NCBI GenBank assembly: GCA_039920345.1
Contig: JBDSDZ010000101.1
Location: 1-39,387, forward strand
Origin: Croceibacterium_A sp039920345
Lineage (GTDB): Bacteria; Pseudomonadota; Alphaproteobacteria; Sphingomonadales; Sphingomonadaceae
Direction of reading: 5' to 3'
DNA length: 39,387 nucleotides
Below the pieces are notes generated by a model, which did not search any database, was not told where the DNA came from, and saw only the letters and a program-made list of their open reading frames with translations. The translations under genes and the position numbers were made by a program. Shown piece after piece: positions 10,345-18,336 of this stretch. How positions within the stretch are numbered: position 1 is the stretch's first letter; each line of letters opens with the position of its first letter.

Positions 10345-11127
10345 GTGAAGATCGACAGTTCCATGGCCGCCGTGGTCACTGGGGGCGCTTCCGGCCTTGG
10401 CGAAGCGAGCGCGCGGGCACTGGCGGCCAGGGGCGCGAAAGTGGCGCTGTTCGACCTCAACGAGCAGCGCGGCGAGGCCGTTGCGGCGGACATCGGCGGC
10501 ACCTTCTGCCAAGTCGATGTGTCGGACGAAGCCTCGGTCGATGCCGGCTATGCCAAGGCGCGCGGGGCGCACGGGCAGGAACGGGCGCTGGTCTGCTGCG
10601 CGGGTATCGGCACCATCGGCAAGACGGTGCGGCGCGACAAGGAGACCGGCGCAATCGGCCACCTGCCGGTCGAGCTGTTCCTCAAGACCATCAAGGTCAA
10701 CCTGATGGGCACGTTCCAGTGCGTGGCCAAGGCAGCGGCGGGGATGATGACGCTGGACGGGCTGGCTGACGGCGAGCGCGGCGCGATTGTCTGCACCGCC
10801 AGCGTGGCGGCCGTCGATGGCCAGATCGGGCAGGTCGCCTATTCCGCATCCAAGGCGGGGGTGGCAGGCATGACCCTGCCGATTGCGCGCGATTTCATGT
10901 CCGAAGGTATTCGCATCAACACCATCCTGCCGGGCGTGTTCAACACTCCGCTGCTGGCCGGGCTGCCCGAAAAGGCGCAGCAATCGCTCGCCGCCGCGGT
11001 GCCATTTCCCAAGCGTCTCGGCCATCCGTCGGAATATGCCGACCTCGTCATGCTGATGCTCGAAAACGGCTATTTCAACGGCGAGACGGTCCGGCTCGAC
11101 GGCGCCATACGCATGCCGCCGCGCTGA
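10345..11127 (+). CDS. Short-chain dehydrogenase/reductase, type-2 3-hydroxyacyl-CoA dehydrogenase-like
   Basis: A 260-residue classical SDR. The cofactor motif TGGASGLG is at 12-19, and Asp37 at the end of the second strand suggests NAD rather than NADP. The catalytic residues are S153, Y166 and K170 (YSASK). The usual NNAG is replaced by CCAG (84-87), and the segment RRDKETGAIGHLP resembles HSD17B10-type 3-hydroxyacyl-CoA dehydrogenases, which oxidise hydroxyacyl-CoA or branched-chain intermediates. The substrate assignment is inferred. GTG at 10345 follows AGGAGA. The MTA phosphorylase gene begins 4 bases after the stop, so the two are probably cotranscribed, although no metabolic link is evident. 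Confidence 0.88.
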   Translation: MKIDSSMAAVVTGGASGLGEASARALAARGAKVALFDLNEQRGEAVAADIGGTFCQVDVSDEASVDAGYAKARGAHGQERALVCCAGIGTIGKTVRRDKETGAIGHLPVELFLKTIKVNLMGTFQCVAKAAAGMMTLDGLADGERGAIVCTASVAAVDGQIGQVAYSASKAGVAGMTLPIARDFMSEGIRINTILPGVFNTPLLAGLPEKAQQSLAAAVPFPKRLGHPSEYADLVMLMLENGYFNGETVRLDGAIRMPPR

Positions 11128-11131
11128 TCCC

Positions 11132-12028
11132 ATGATCGCGCGGGCAACTGGCAGCTGGCATATCGGCGTAATCGGCGGGTCTGGCCTGTACGATGGCCTA
11201 GACCTCGACGATGCGCAGCAGATTCCTGTCGCCAGCGCCTTTGGTGAGCCCTCGGGCCCGGTGACGATGGGGACGCTGGGCGGCGTGCGATTTACCTTCA
11301 TTTCGCGCCACGGCGAAGGCCACAGATTGGCGCCCGGCCAGGTCAATTACCGCGCCAATATCGATGTTCTGAAACGCTGCGGGGTGACCGATGTGCTGGC
11401 ACTCTCGGCCATCGGCTCGCTGCGCGAGGAACTGGCACCCGGCCATTTCGTCGCGGTTGACCAGGTCATCGACCGGACTGAAGGCCGTGCGCGCAGCTAC
11501 TTCGACGCCGGGATCACCGCGCATGTCGCGCTGGCAGAGCCGGTCTGCGCGCGGCTCGCGGGCCTTGCTGCCGATGCGGCTGCGGCTGCCGGGGTCGAAG
11601 TGCACCGCGCAGGCTGCTACGTGGCGATCGAGGGGCCGCAGTTCTCGACCCGCGCCGAGAGCACGCTTTACCGCCAGTGGGGCGCCGACGTGATCGGCAT
11701 GACCGCGATGCCCGAAGCGCGCCTCGCCCGCGAGGCGGAGCTGCCCTACGCGCTGCTCGGGATGGTCACCGACTACGATTCCTGGCGCGAAGGCGAAGCG
11801 CCCGTCGAAGCGTCTGCCATTCTCTCGATCATGCGCGGCAACGTCAAAACCGCGCGCAAGGCGCTGCGCCTCTTGGCCAAGGCCCTGCCGGCCACGCGCC
11901 CGGAAAACCCGATCGACCGCGCGCTCGACAGCGCGATTGTCTCGCCGTTTGCCCAATGGGACCCGCGCGCCGCTGCCCGGCTCGACGCGGTGGCCGGTCG
12001 CTATATTGCCGGCATGCGCAAGGCGTGA
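11132..12028 (+). CDS. mtnP: S-methyl-5'-thioadenosine phosphorylase
   Basis: A 298-residue member of the trimeric MTAP branch of the PNP/MTAP phosphorylases. It cleaves methylthioadenosine with phosphate to adenine and methylthioribose-1-phosphate, the entry step of methionine salvage. Motifs: GGSGLYD at 15-21 (phosphate loop), RHGEGH at 59-64, EGPQFSTRAES at 167-177, GMTAMPEARLARE at 189-201 and TDYDSW at 213-218. RHGEGH differs slightly from the usual RHGRGH. Length is normal. It lies four bases behind the SDR gene and 61 bases before the MarR gene. No other methionine-salvage gene lies nearby. Confidence 0.93.
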   Translation: MIARATGSWHIGVIGGSGLYDGLDLDDAQQIPVASAFGEPSGPVTMGTLGGVRFTFISRHGEGHRLAPGQVNYRANIDVLKRCGVTDVLALSAIGSLREELAPGHFVAVDQVIDRTEGRARSYFDAGITAHVALAEPVCARLAGLAADAAAAAGVEVHRAGCYVAIEGPQFSTRAESTLYRQWGADVIGMTAMPEARLAREAELPYALLGMVTDYDSWREGEAPVEASAILSIMRGNVKTARKALRLLAKALPATRPENPIDRALDSAIVSPFAQWDPRAAARLDAVAGRYIAGMRKA

Positions 12029-12072
12029 CCCGTATCCCAAGTTGGGCGACAGCTTGCATTGCGCGCGGCGCT

Positions 12073-12085
12073 GTAACAAAGTTAC
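12073..12085. promoter_or_regulatory. Candidate MarR autoregulatory operator
   Basis: GTAAC-AAA-GTTAC is a 13-base interrupted palindrome ending four bases before the marR ATG at 12090. MarR proteins bind short AT-rich palindromes and very often repress their own gene. The AT content stands out from the GC-rich surroundings. Binding is inferred only. Confidence 0.4.
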
Positions 12086-12089
12086 GACC

Positions 12090-12569
12090 ATGACAGATCA
12101 TCCGCGCCTCAAGGAATTCCTGCCCTACCAGCTTTCGGTCACGTCCAACGCCGTCAGCGGGCGTATCGCGCTCGAATACCGTACGCGGTTCGGCCTCAGC
12201 GTGCCCGAATGGCGGGTGATGGCGGTGCTCGGCGATTCCGGACGGCTGACCCAGCGCGAGCTGACCAGCCTGACGTTGATGGACAAAGTCGCGGTCAACC
12301 GCGCCTGCAAGGTGCTGGAAGAACGCGGCCTCGTGTCACGCCAGCCCAACGCGCAGGATGGCCGGTCACACCTGCTCGAACTGACGGCGGCTGGCATGGA
12401 CGTGCATGACGAGATCATGCCGCTGGCACTGGAAATGGAACGGCGCCTGTTTGCCCGCTTCTCTCCCGACGAAGTGGCCCAGTTCCGCGCCTTGCTGCAT
12501 CGCGTCCGCGGCGAAGTGAAGGACCTCGACGCCGAGACCCTCGACAGCGGAAATTTCGGCGTCGAATGA
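12090..12569 (+). CDS. MarR family transcriptional regulator
   Basis: A 159-residue protein with the MarR winged helix-turn-helix fold. Helices run at about 8-35, WRVMAVLGDSGRLTQRELT begins the DNA-binding domain at about 41, the recognition helix is around 64-80, and the wing is NAQDGRSHLLELT at 87-99. Such proteins are dimeric repressors of efflux, stress or catabolic genes, usually relieved by small phenolic ligands. The frame is open back into the MTAP gene, but ATG at 12090 gives the normal family length and begins at the first helix. A palindrome lies just upstream of this ATG. The target genes are unknown. Confidence 0.88.
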   Translation: MTDHPRLKEFLPYQLSVTSNAVSGRIALEYRTRFGLSVPEWRVMAVLGDSGRLTQRELTSLTLMDKVAVNRACKVLEERGLVSRQPNAQDGRSHLLELTAAGMDVHDEIMPLALEMERRLFARFSPDEVAQFRALLHRVRGEVKDLDAETLDSGNFGVE

Positions 12570-12572
12570 CAA

Positions 12573-12600
12573 CGGCCCCGCGGACTGATCCGCGAGGCCG
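12573..12600. terminator. Hairpin between marR and tadC, probable bidirectional terminator
   Basis: A 28-base hairpin: CGGCCCCGCGGA pairs with TCCGCGAGGCCG around the loop CTGA, with 11 of 12 positions paired. It starts four bases after the marR stop and ends 25 bases from the tadC stop on the other strand. There is no long T-tract on either side, so termination may be partial or Rho-assisted. Confidence 0.6.
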
Positions 12601-12624
12601 CTGCTTACCCCTCCGTCCAGAAGA

Positions 12625-13641
12625 CTAGTGGCCGCCGTTCATCGCGCCGGTAGGCGAGAAGGCGTCGGAGATTGAACAGGCCGCCGGGCCCAGAATGGCG
12701 ATGAACAGCACCGGCAGGATGAACAGGATCAACGGCACGGTCATGATCGCCGGCAGGCGCGCGGCCTTTTCTTCGGCCCGCATCATGCGTTCGTTGCGGA
12801 ATTCAGCCGACAGCACGCGCAGTGACGACGCAAGCGGGGTACCATAGCGCTCAGTCTGGACCATGGTGGTGACCACGCCCTTCACGGCATCGAGATCCAC
12901 CCGGTAGGCGAAGTTCTCGAACGCCTGGCGCCGCTCGGTGAGGAACGACAGCTCGATCGCGGTAAGCGCGAATTCGTCGCCCAGTTCGGGATAGGCGCGG
13001 CCGAGTTCCTTGGCCACGCGATTGAACGCGGCGTCGACGGTAAGGCCGGCTTCGGCGCAGATGACCAGCAGGTCGAGTGCGTCCGGCAGGCCTTTGCGGA
13101 TCTCGTTGGTCCGTTTCTTGGCTTTGTTCTTAAGGAATAACTCGGGCCCCTTGTAGCCGGCGATGACCAGAACGGCGAAGCCCGCGAAACGCTTGAAGCT
13201 GCCCCATTCCGGAAACATCTGCAGCCAGTACAGCACAACCACGCCGATGAAGCCGAGCACGATCGGCAGCACCATGCGGGCGAAAATGACCATCACGGCC
13301 AGTTCCTTGTTGCGGTAACCCGCCTGAGCCAGCTTCTGCTGGATGATCTTGACCTGGCTTTCCTGGAGGACCTTCATCCCTTCCAGGCGCTCCTTCATCT
13401 TGTCGGTCTTGTCGGTCCGGCGCAGCACGCTCGCCCGCTTGCGGCCGCTCTGCTTGATGATCCCGGCCTTGAGCTCTTCGCGCCGGTCGTTGAGCGCCCT
13501 GACCCGCTTGGCCATCGGATCGCGCACGGTAAGCGCGGCGTAGACGGCGAACATAACCGCCGCCGCGGCAATGCCGGCGAGCACAGTGCCGGCAAGGATG
13601 ACGTCGACACCGAGAAGAGTGGGTCCGTGTGGGATGGTCAT
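12625..13641 (-). CDS. tadC: Tad pilus inner-membrane platform protein TadC
   Basis: A 338-residue protein of the type II secretion F family (PilC/TadC). It has an N-terminal membrane segment (about 12-35), a basic cytoplasmic stretch, two membrane segments around 115-170, the conserved F domain around RKGLPDALDLLVICAEAGLT, and C-terminal membrane segments around 300-325. With TadB it forms the inner-membrane platform of the Tad (Flp) pilus that the motor ATPase acts on. ATG at 13641 is preferred over upstream starts because GGAACGGAA lies just before it. The gap after tadB is 19 bases. It is the last gene of the locus. Confidence 0.92.
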   Translation of the reverse strand: MTIPHGPTLLGVDVILAGTVLAGIAAAAVMFAVYAALTVRDPMAKRVRALNDRREELKAGIIKQSGRKRASVLRRTDKTDKMKERLEGMKVLQESQVKIIQQKLAQAGYRNKELAVMVIFARMVLPIVLGFIGVVVLYWLQMFPEWGSFKRFAGFAVLVIAGYKGPELFLKNKAKKRTNEIRKGLPDALDLLVICAEAGLTVDAAFNRVAKELGRAYPELGDEFALTAIELSFLTERRQAFENFAYRVDLDAVKGVVTTMVQTERYGTPLASSLRVLSAEFRNERMMRAEEKAARLPAIMTVPLILFILPVLFIAILGPAACSISDAFSPTGAMNGGH

Positions 13642-13660
13642 GACTGTGTTCCGTTCCCGC

Positions 13661-14632
13661 TCAGATTTCGAAGCTGACCATCTTGGCCATGATGAACGCG
13701 CCAAGGCCCATCCACACCAGGCCGCCAAGGCCGGTGGCGATAAGGCGGTCGTCGATGAAGAAGCCAGCCGTGTAACTCGGGTTGATCCACGAGATCATGC
13801 CGAAGACGATAAACGGCAGCGCGCCGACGATGTAAGCCGACGCTTTCGATTCCGAGCTCATCGCGCGGATCTTGAGCTTCATCTGCGCGCGCTTGCGCAG
13901 CACATCCGACAGGTTTGACAGGGTTTCCGCCAGGTTGCCGCCGGTTTCGCGCTGGATTGCCAGCGTGATCACGAAGAACTGGAATTCGGCCGTGCCCAGC
14001 TTGTCGGCGGTGATCTGGAGTGATTCTTCCATTGTCCGGCCGATCCGCATGCGCTCGACCACGGCCTTGAACTCTTCACCCACGGCACCAGGGACTTCGG
14101 TTGCCACCACGCCGATGGTCTCGGCGACCGGCAGGCCTGAACGCAGGCCGCGCACCAGCAGTTCAATACCGTCGGGAAACTTGGTGGTGAAGTTGTTGAT
14201 CCGCCGCTTGATGAGGAAGTTGACCGCCATGTGCGGCAAGCCGGCGCCCACCAGCACGCCAAGCCCAAGCGCCATCAGGGGTGCGCCAGTGCTGAGGAAA
14301 ATAACGGCCGCAATGAACAGGCCGAGACCGAGTGAGGCGTAGAGATACTGCGTCACCTTCCAGCTCTTGCCCGAACGGGCGAGGCGGATGGCGAGGGCTT
14401 CCGAACGCGACTTGGCGCCGGCAACCTGGTGACGCTTCGGCTTGCGCGCCGCGATGGCTTTCTTGAGCTGCGATTCAACGCGATCGGTCGTGCTCTCGGA
14501 ATGCCGGTAACGCACCGCCTGCAGGCGGCGATTGCCGGCTTTGGCGGGTGATGTGCCGGTGACGAGCGAATAGCCCATGATCAGGAGGGCCATCATTCCG
14601 CCGACCACCAGGACTAGCTGGATGATGTCCAT
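13661..14632 (-). CDS. tadB: Tad pilus inner-membrane platform protein TadB
   Basis: A 323-residue type II secretion F family protein. It has an N-terminal membrane segment (about 3-22), a basic region with KPKRHQ, a hydrophobic hairpin at about 97-140, and the T2SSF domain with FPDGIELLVRGLRSGLPVAETIG, followed by LAIQRETGGNLAETL and C-terminal membrane segments. The F-domain signature ETGGNLAE is typical of TadB. It pairs with TadC as the platform of Flp pilus assembly. In Caulobacter-type loci the ATPase gene cpaF precedes tadB; here cpaE does, 67 bases upstream, with a hairpin between. Confidence 0.92.
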   Translation of the reverse strand: MDIIQLVLVVGGMMALLIMGYSLVTGTSPAKAGNRRLQAVRYRHSESTTDRVESQLKKAIAARKPKRHQVAGAKSRSEALAIRLARSGKSWKVTQYLYASLGLGLFIAAVIFLSTGAPLMALGLGVLVGAGLPHMAVNFLIKRRINNFTTKFPDGIELLVRGLRSGLPVAETIGVVATEVPGAVGEEFKAVVERMRIGRTMEESLQITADKLGTAEFQFFVITLAIQRETGGNLAETLSNLSDVLRKRAQMKLKIRAMSSESKASAYIVGALPFIVFGMISWINPSYTAGFFIDDRLIATGLGGLVWMGLGAFIMAKMVSFEI

Positions 14633-14670
14633 TTTCCGCCCTCGACCTTCCTGTTTTCCAACCTAACCAA

Positions 14671-14691
14671 CGTGCGGCACCGGGCCGCACG
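14671..14691 (-). terminator. Hairpin between cpaE and tadB (attenuator or partial terminator)
   Basis: CGTGCGGC (14671-14678) and GCCGCACG (14684-14691) form a perfect 8-pair stem with a 5-base loop. In the minus-strand transcript it begins 8 bases after the cpaE stop and is followed by TTGGTTAGGTTGG, which is moderately U-rich. It occupies the gap where cpaF normally lies. It could reduce transcription into tadB-tadC. Confidence 0.5.
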
Positions 14692-14699
14692 CCGGCAAA

Positions 14700-15998
14700 T
14701 CATGCTGCTTCGGATTGTGCCGGTGCGCTGCTCTTGTCCTTCTTGGCGAGCAGCGACTTGAGGTCGAACTTGCCAAGAAGCGAGGTGCCGCTGCCGCTGG
14801 TACGCGCCAGTTCGGCGCCATCGTCATCGCTCACCCCGACAATCGCCTTGGCGATATCGCGAATGGCCTGCCCGGCCTTAGCCGAACGGTTCGCGTCGGC
14901 AAAAGTCTGGCCCAGCTTGGCAGCGTTGGCCGCGGCCTTCTGGTCGAACGGGATCGTGAAATTGATCTTGCGTTCAATCGACGCTTCGAAGTCAGCTTTC
15001 GAAATCTCGCTCACGCCTTGCTGAATCTTGTTCGCGATGATTAGCGGCTGGGCCTGCGGCGCGTGCGACTTGAGCCACGAGAGCACACGGATGGTGTCGC
15101 GGGCCGAAGCCAGCGTCATCTCGGTCACCAGCGCGACGATGTTCACGTCCACCATCAACTGCGGGAAATTGACCAGCATGTTGCGCGGCAGATCGACCAC
15201 GGTCATCTCGAACGCTTGGCGGAATTCTTCCTGCAGCTGCACGAAGGCCGTGCCGTCGGTCATCAGCGGCGAATTGATCGGCGCTTCGGCTGACAGAATC
15301 GCCAGGTGATCGTTGGCGCGGATCATCGCGCGTTCGATGAACAGGCCGTCGATGCGGCTCGGGTTTTCGATGGCATCGGTCAGCCCGCGGCCCGGCTCGA
15401 GATCGAGCGCGAGCGCGCCAGTGCCAAAGTGCACGTCAAGGTCGAGCAGCGCCGTCGGGCGTTTGTAATCGGCACTGAAATGCCACGCCAGCGAAGTTGC
15501 CAGAGTCGACGCGCCGACACCGCCGCGGGTGCCCACGACTGCTGTCGAAACGTGCTTCTTGACCGTTTCGCCGTCGCTTGAACGCGGGTTTGAGAACACC
15601 GCCTGCGCCTGCGTCAGGGTGTCGCGCACCTGGCCGGCCGAAAGCGGCTTGAGCAAGTAATCGTGGATCCCGCTGGCAAGCAGGTCGCGGTACAGGCGCA
15701 CGTCGTTGACCTGCCCAACCGCGATCACCACCGTGCCGGGCTCGCACACTTCGGCCAGCCCGTTGATGTCGTTCAGCGGATCGCCGCTTTCCGAAAGGTC
15801 AACCATCAGGATCGCCGGGCTGGCCGAGATCGACAGGGACTGGACCGCGTTGCGCAGGCCGCCCTTGTTGCACTTCTCGGGCTGCCAGCCCATTTCGATA
15901 ATCACCGGGCGCAGGACATCGAGCGCTGCCTCGTCGCAAATGAACGCGGCGAAGGGGTCGCGATTGCCCATCGGGCCGGGTTTCCAAGGCGCGTTCAT
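14700..15998 (-). CDS. cpaE: Tad pilus localisation ATPase CpaE (receiver-like plus ParA/MinD-like)
   Basis: A 432-residue CpaE/TadZ protein. The N-terminal domain (about 12-135) looks like a degenerate response-regulator receiver, with the phospho-acceptor-like D67 in MVDLSE and K117 in LLKPLS. The C-terminal domain is a MinD/ParA-type ATPase with the deviant Walker A GTRGGVGAST at 156-165 and the segment LLDLDVHFG. In this family the protein marks the pole or site where the Tad machine assembles. A low-complexity tail rich in K, S and A ends the protein. ATG at 15998 lies three bases after the cpaD stop, so the two are tightly coupled. Downstream cpaF is absent. Confidence 0.93.
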   Translation of the reverse strand: MNAPWKPGPMGNRDPFAAFICDEAALDVLRPVIIEMGWQPEKCNKGGLRNAVQSLSISASPAILMVDLSESGDPLNDINGLAEVCEPGTVVIAVGQVNDVRLYRDLLASGIHDYLLKPLSAGQVRDTLTQAQAVFSNPRSSDGETVKKHVSTAVVGTRGGVGASTLATSLAWHFSADYKRPTALLDLDVHFGTGALALDLEPGRGLTDAIENPSRIDGLFIERAMIRANDHLAILSAEAPINSPLMTDGTAFVQLQEEFRQAFEMTVVDLPRNMLVNFPQLMVDVNIVALVTEMTLASARDTIRVLSWLKSHAPQAQPLIIANKIQQGVSEISKADFEASIERKINFTIPFDQKAAANAAKLGQTFADANRSAKAGQAIRDIAKAIVGVSDDDGAELARTSGSGTSLLGKFDLKSLLAKKDKSSAPAQSEAA

Positions 15999-16001
15999 TA
16001 C

Positions 16002-16667
16002 TTAGTTACTCCCAGATGAGCCAGAACCGGACGAGGTGCTGACGGATTTCAGCCCGCCGCTGCCGGTCGGTACAGCGCTGCGATAGGATTCGATCGCCTT
16101 GGTCGAACTCATGACCACCGTGTCGCCCGAACCTTCGGCGCCGTTCAGCAAGTGCTGCGGATCGGCGACCATGGACGCGAAATTGCCGTTCACGGCGCAG
16201 CCGAAGCCTTCGCTGGCGGCGTTTTGCAGGTTGTTGGCAAAGTGATCGCTCCAGTCAGGGCAACCCGGGACCGAGGCGTGCGAGCGCGTAACCACGATCC
16301 GGACTTTGCCGGGATCGACATAACCCGAAGTAACCGGCGCGCCGTCGCTGAGCAGAATGCCGTGGCGCGAGGCGATCGCGGCGACATCGTTGCGCACAGC
16401 GGCGCTGGTGATCGGGCCATCGACGGCAACCCGGTCGCCATAGCGAAGGTCCATCGTTTCGAACCAGCCAGCCAGCCGGCGCTGTTCCGAAATAGGCAGT
16501 CCAGCGGCACCCGCATCGACGTCGAGCGTGAAGTTGCTCCGTTCGACCACCGGCTGCTTCACACTGTAAAGCGAACGGTTGTCCTGCGTGGTGTTGCACC
16601 CCGAAAGGACCAGGCCAAGCGAGAGGGCGATGGCAGCCGCTGCTGCAGATTTGCTTTGAATGGGCAT
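16002..16667 (-). CDS. cpaD: Tad pilus periplasmic lipoprotein CpaD
   Basis: A 221-residue CpaD-type pilus biogenesis protein. The signal peptide ends in the lipobox LSGC with the acylated cysteine near residue 24, and the region after it (RSLYSVKQPVVERSNFTLD) is the usual CpaD start. The end of the protein is Ser/Gly-rich low complexity. CpaD is thought to help the CpaC secretin reach or hold the outer membrane. I chose ATG at 16667 because AAAGGTGAG lies directly upstream. An alternative GTG at 16685 would overlap the cpaC stop in a GTGA arrangement and add six residues. Three bases separate it from cpaE. Confidence 0.9.
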   Translation of the reverse strand: MPIQSKSAAAAAIALSLGLVLSGCNTTQDNRSLYSVKQPVVERSNFTLDVDAGAAGLPISEQRRLAGWFETMDLRYGDRVAVDGPITSAAVRNDVAAIASRHGILLSDGAPVTSGYVDPGKVRIVVTRSHASVPGCPDWSDHFANNLQNAASEGFGCAVNGNFASMVADPQHLLNGAEGSGDTVVMSSTKAIESYRSAVPTGSGGLKSVSTSSGSGSSGSN

Positions 16668-16681
16668 CTTGCTCACCTTTC

Positions 16682-18262
16682 TCACCGCAGGCTGAAGCCG
16701 GGCGTCACGGCCTCGGCACGCTGTTCATCTTGGCCGCGGAGGCGGCGATCGTCGGCTGCCAGTGCGGGCGTATCCTGCTGGGCCATGCCGACTTGCGGCC
16801 GGGGCGCTTCGTCGGCGGCATGCGGCATTGGCCGCGTTGCGCCATCGACACCGCTTTGATCGCGGTTGAGCAGCAGTTGTTCACCCGTGGTCGCGGTCTG
16901 GAAACCGTCAGTCGGAAGGTGGATGTCGCTGTCGTTGACCGGGCGCACCAGGTAGGGGGTCACAACGATGACCAGCTCGGTCTGTCCGCGGCGGAACTCG
17001 GTCGAGCGGAACAGGTTGCCCAGGATCGGGATGTCACCCGCGCCAGGCGCCTTGTCGATCGTGTTCTGGGAATTGCTGCTGAGCAGGCCGGCAATCATGA
17101 AGCTCTGGCCTGAACCGAGTTCGACCGTGGTCTCCGCCCGGCGAACGGTCAGCGCCGGGATGGTGAAGTTGTTCACCGTCACCGCGCCCTGGTTCGACAG
17201 CTCGGACACTTCCGGACGCACGCGGATCGAGATCCGGCCGTTGGCCAGCACCGTCGGGGTGTAGGCCAGGCTGACGCCGTACTTCTTGTATTCGATGGTC
17301 GTCGTACCGAGGCCCTGGCTGAGCGGGATCGGGAACTCGCCGCCGGCAAGGAATTCGGCGGTCTCGCCAGACAGCGCGGTCAGGTTCGGTTCGGCCAGCG
17401 TTGTCACCAGGCCGTCGCGCTCTGCAAGGTCAAGCGCACTGCCGATGTCGAGACCGAGGAAGCGACCAAATGCGCCCAGCGTCGTGCCGCCGGCGATGTT
17501 GCTCAGCACGCTCGAGCCGGCCGGTCCTGTCGTACGGCCGACACCAAGTGGTCCGGCGGGAATCACCGCACCGGTGGTCGGGTCGATACTTGTGGGAGTG
17601 AATTGCGTTATGCCCGCCGTGCGTCCTTGGCCGACGCCAAACTTGAAGCCGCTGGTCCGGTCTACGGTGGTGAGGTTGACCCCGAGGTTGCGCACCAGCG
17701 AGCGGCTGACTTCGGCAAACCGCACCCGCAGGTTGACCTGCAGCGGAGTGGCCATGCGCAGGCGGGAAACGACATTGGCGCCGTCACCTACAAAAGCGGA
17801 GACCAGGCGTTCGGCCTCGGCGGCATCTTCCGGCGCAGCAACCGTACCGGTCAGCAGCACCGTGTTGGTGCCCATCGTGGCAACCTGGATGTTTGCTTCG
17901 GGCATCGCCAGGTGCAGCATCTGGTCGACGCTATCGAGGTTCGAACCGACGCGCACATTGGCCGACCAGATGATGTCGCCAGAATTGTTGCTGGCATAAA
18001 CCGTGGTCACGCCGCCGGCCTTGCCGAAGACATAGAGCTGGCGCTGCGATTTGACCTGGACATCGGCGATGGCTTCGTTGGCCACGAAGATATCGGCCAT
18101 ATTGCCCGGAACGGTAACCAGCTGGCCGTTGCCGATCGACAGGACGATATCCGTCGCCGGGCTAGTCACGGCCTGGGCCTGGGCGGTTCCGGCCGGCATC
18201 GCAGCCATCGGCGCAAGCGCACAGGCGGCGAACAGGACAGTCTTGGTAAGGCGGCTCTTCAT
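16682..18262 (-). CDS. cpaC: Tad pilus outer-membrane secretin CpaC
   Basis: A 526-residue secretin (RcpA/CpaC) forming the outer-membrane pore for the Flp pilus. It has a signal peptide cleaved near AQAQA (about 30), a pilus-formation N-terminal domain with GNGQLVTVPGN and VADIFVA-like text, a BON-like segment near 95-145, and the secretin domain (about 175-435) containing EPNLTALSGETAEFLAGGEF and TPTVLANGRISIRVRPEVS. After it comes a polar tail of about 80 residues (from about 445) rich in Q, D and R. ATG at 18262 is preferred because AAGGGG lies seven bases before it; another ATG two codons upstream is too close to that site. Confidence 0.93.
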   Translation of the reverse strand: MKSRLTKTVLFAACALAPMAAMPAGTAQAQAVTSPATDIVLSIGNGQLVTVPGNMADIFVANEAIADVQVKSQRQLYVFGKAGGVTTVYASNNSGDIIWSANVRVGSNLDSVDQMLHLAMPEANIQVATMGTNTVLLTGTVAAPEDAAEAERLVSAFVGDGANVVSRLRMATPLQVNLRVRFAEVSRSLVRNLGVNLTTVDRTSGFKFGVGQGRTAGITQFTPTSIDPTTGAVIPAGPLGVGRTTGPAGSSVLSNIAGGTTLGAFGRFLGLDIGSALDLAERDGLVTTLAEPNLTALSGETAEFLAGGEFPIPLSQGLGTTTIEYKKYGVSLAYTPTVLANGRISIRVRPEVSELSNQGAVTVNNFTIPALTVRRAETTVELGSGQSFMIAGLLSSNSQNTIDKAPGAGDIPILGNLFRSTEFRRGQTELVIVVTPYLVRPVNDSDIHLPTDGFQTATTGEQLLLNRDQSGVDGATRPMPHAADEAPRPQVGMAQQDTPALAADDRRLRGQDEQRAEAVTPGFSLR

Positions 18263-18290
18263 TGTCATGCCCCTTGGTTTTAATTCGCGT

Positions 18291-18316
18291 GCCGCAGCGT
18301 CATGATGACGTTCGGC
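18291..18316 (-). repeat. Inverted repeat between cpaB and cpaC
   Basis: CGTCAT-G-ATGACG (18298-18310) is flanked by GCCG (18291-18294) and CGGC (18313-18316), giving a nested hairpin in the 74-base gap between cpaB and cpaC. In the minus-strand message it is followed by A-rich rather than U-rich sequence, so mRNA stabilisation or processing is more likely than termination. Confidence 0.4.
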
Positions 18317-18336
18317 GAGAGAGAAGTTTGGCGTCC

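Noticed and set aside
12042..12079. Possible sigma-70 promoter before marR (TTGGGC or TTGCAT with TAACAA)
   Set aside because: Spacing is wrong (14 bases for the better pair) and the -10 match is poor. marR may be read from the MTAP transcript.
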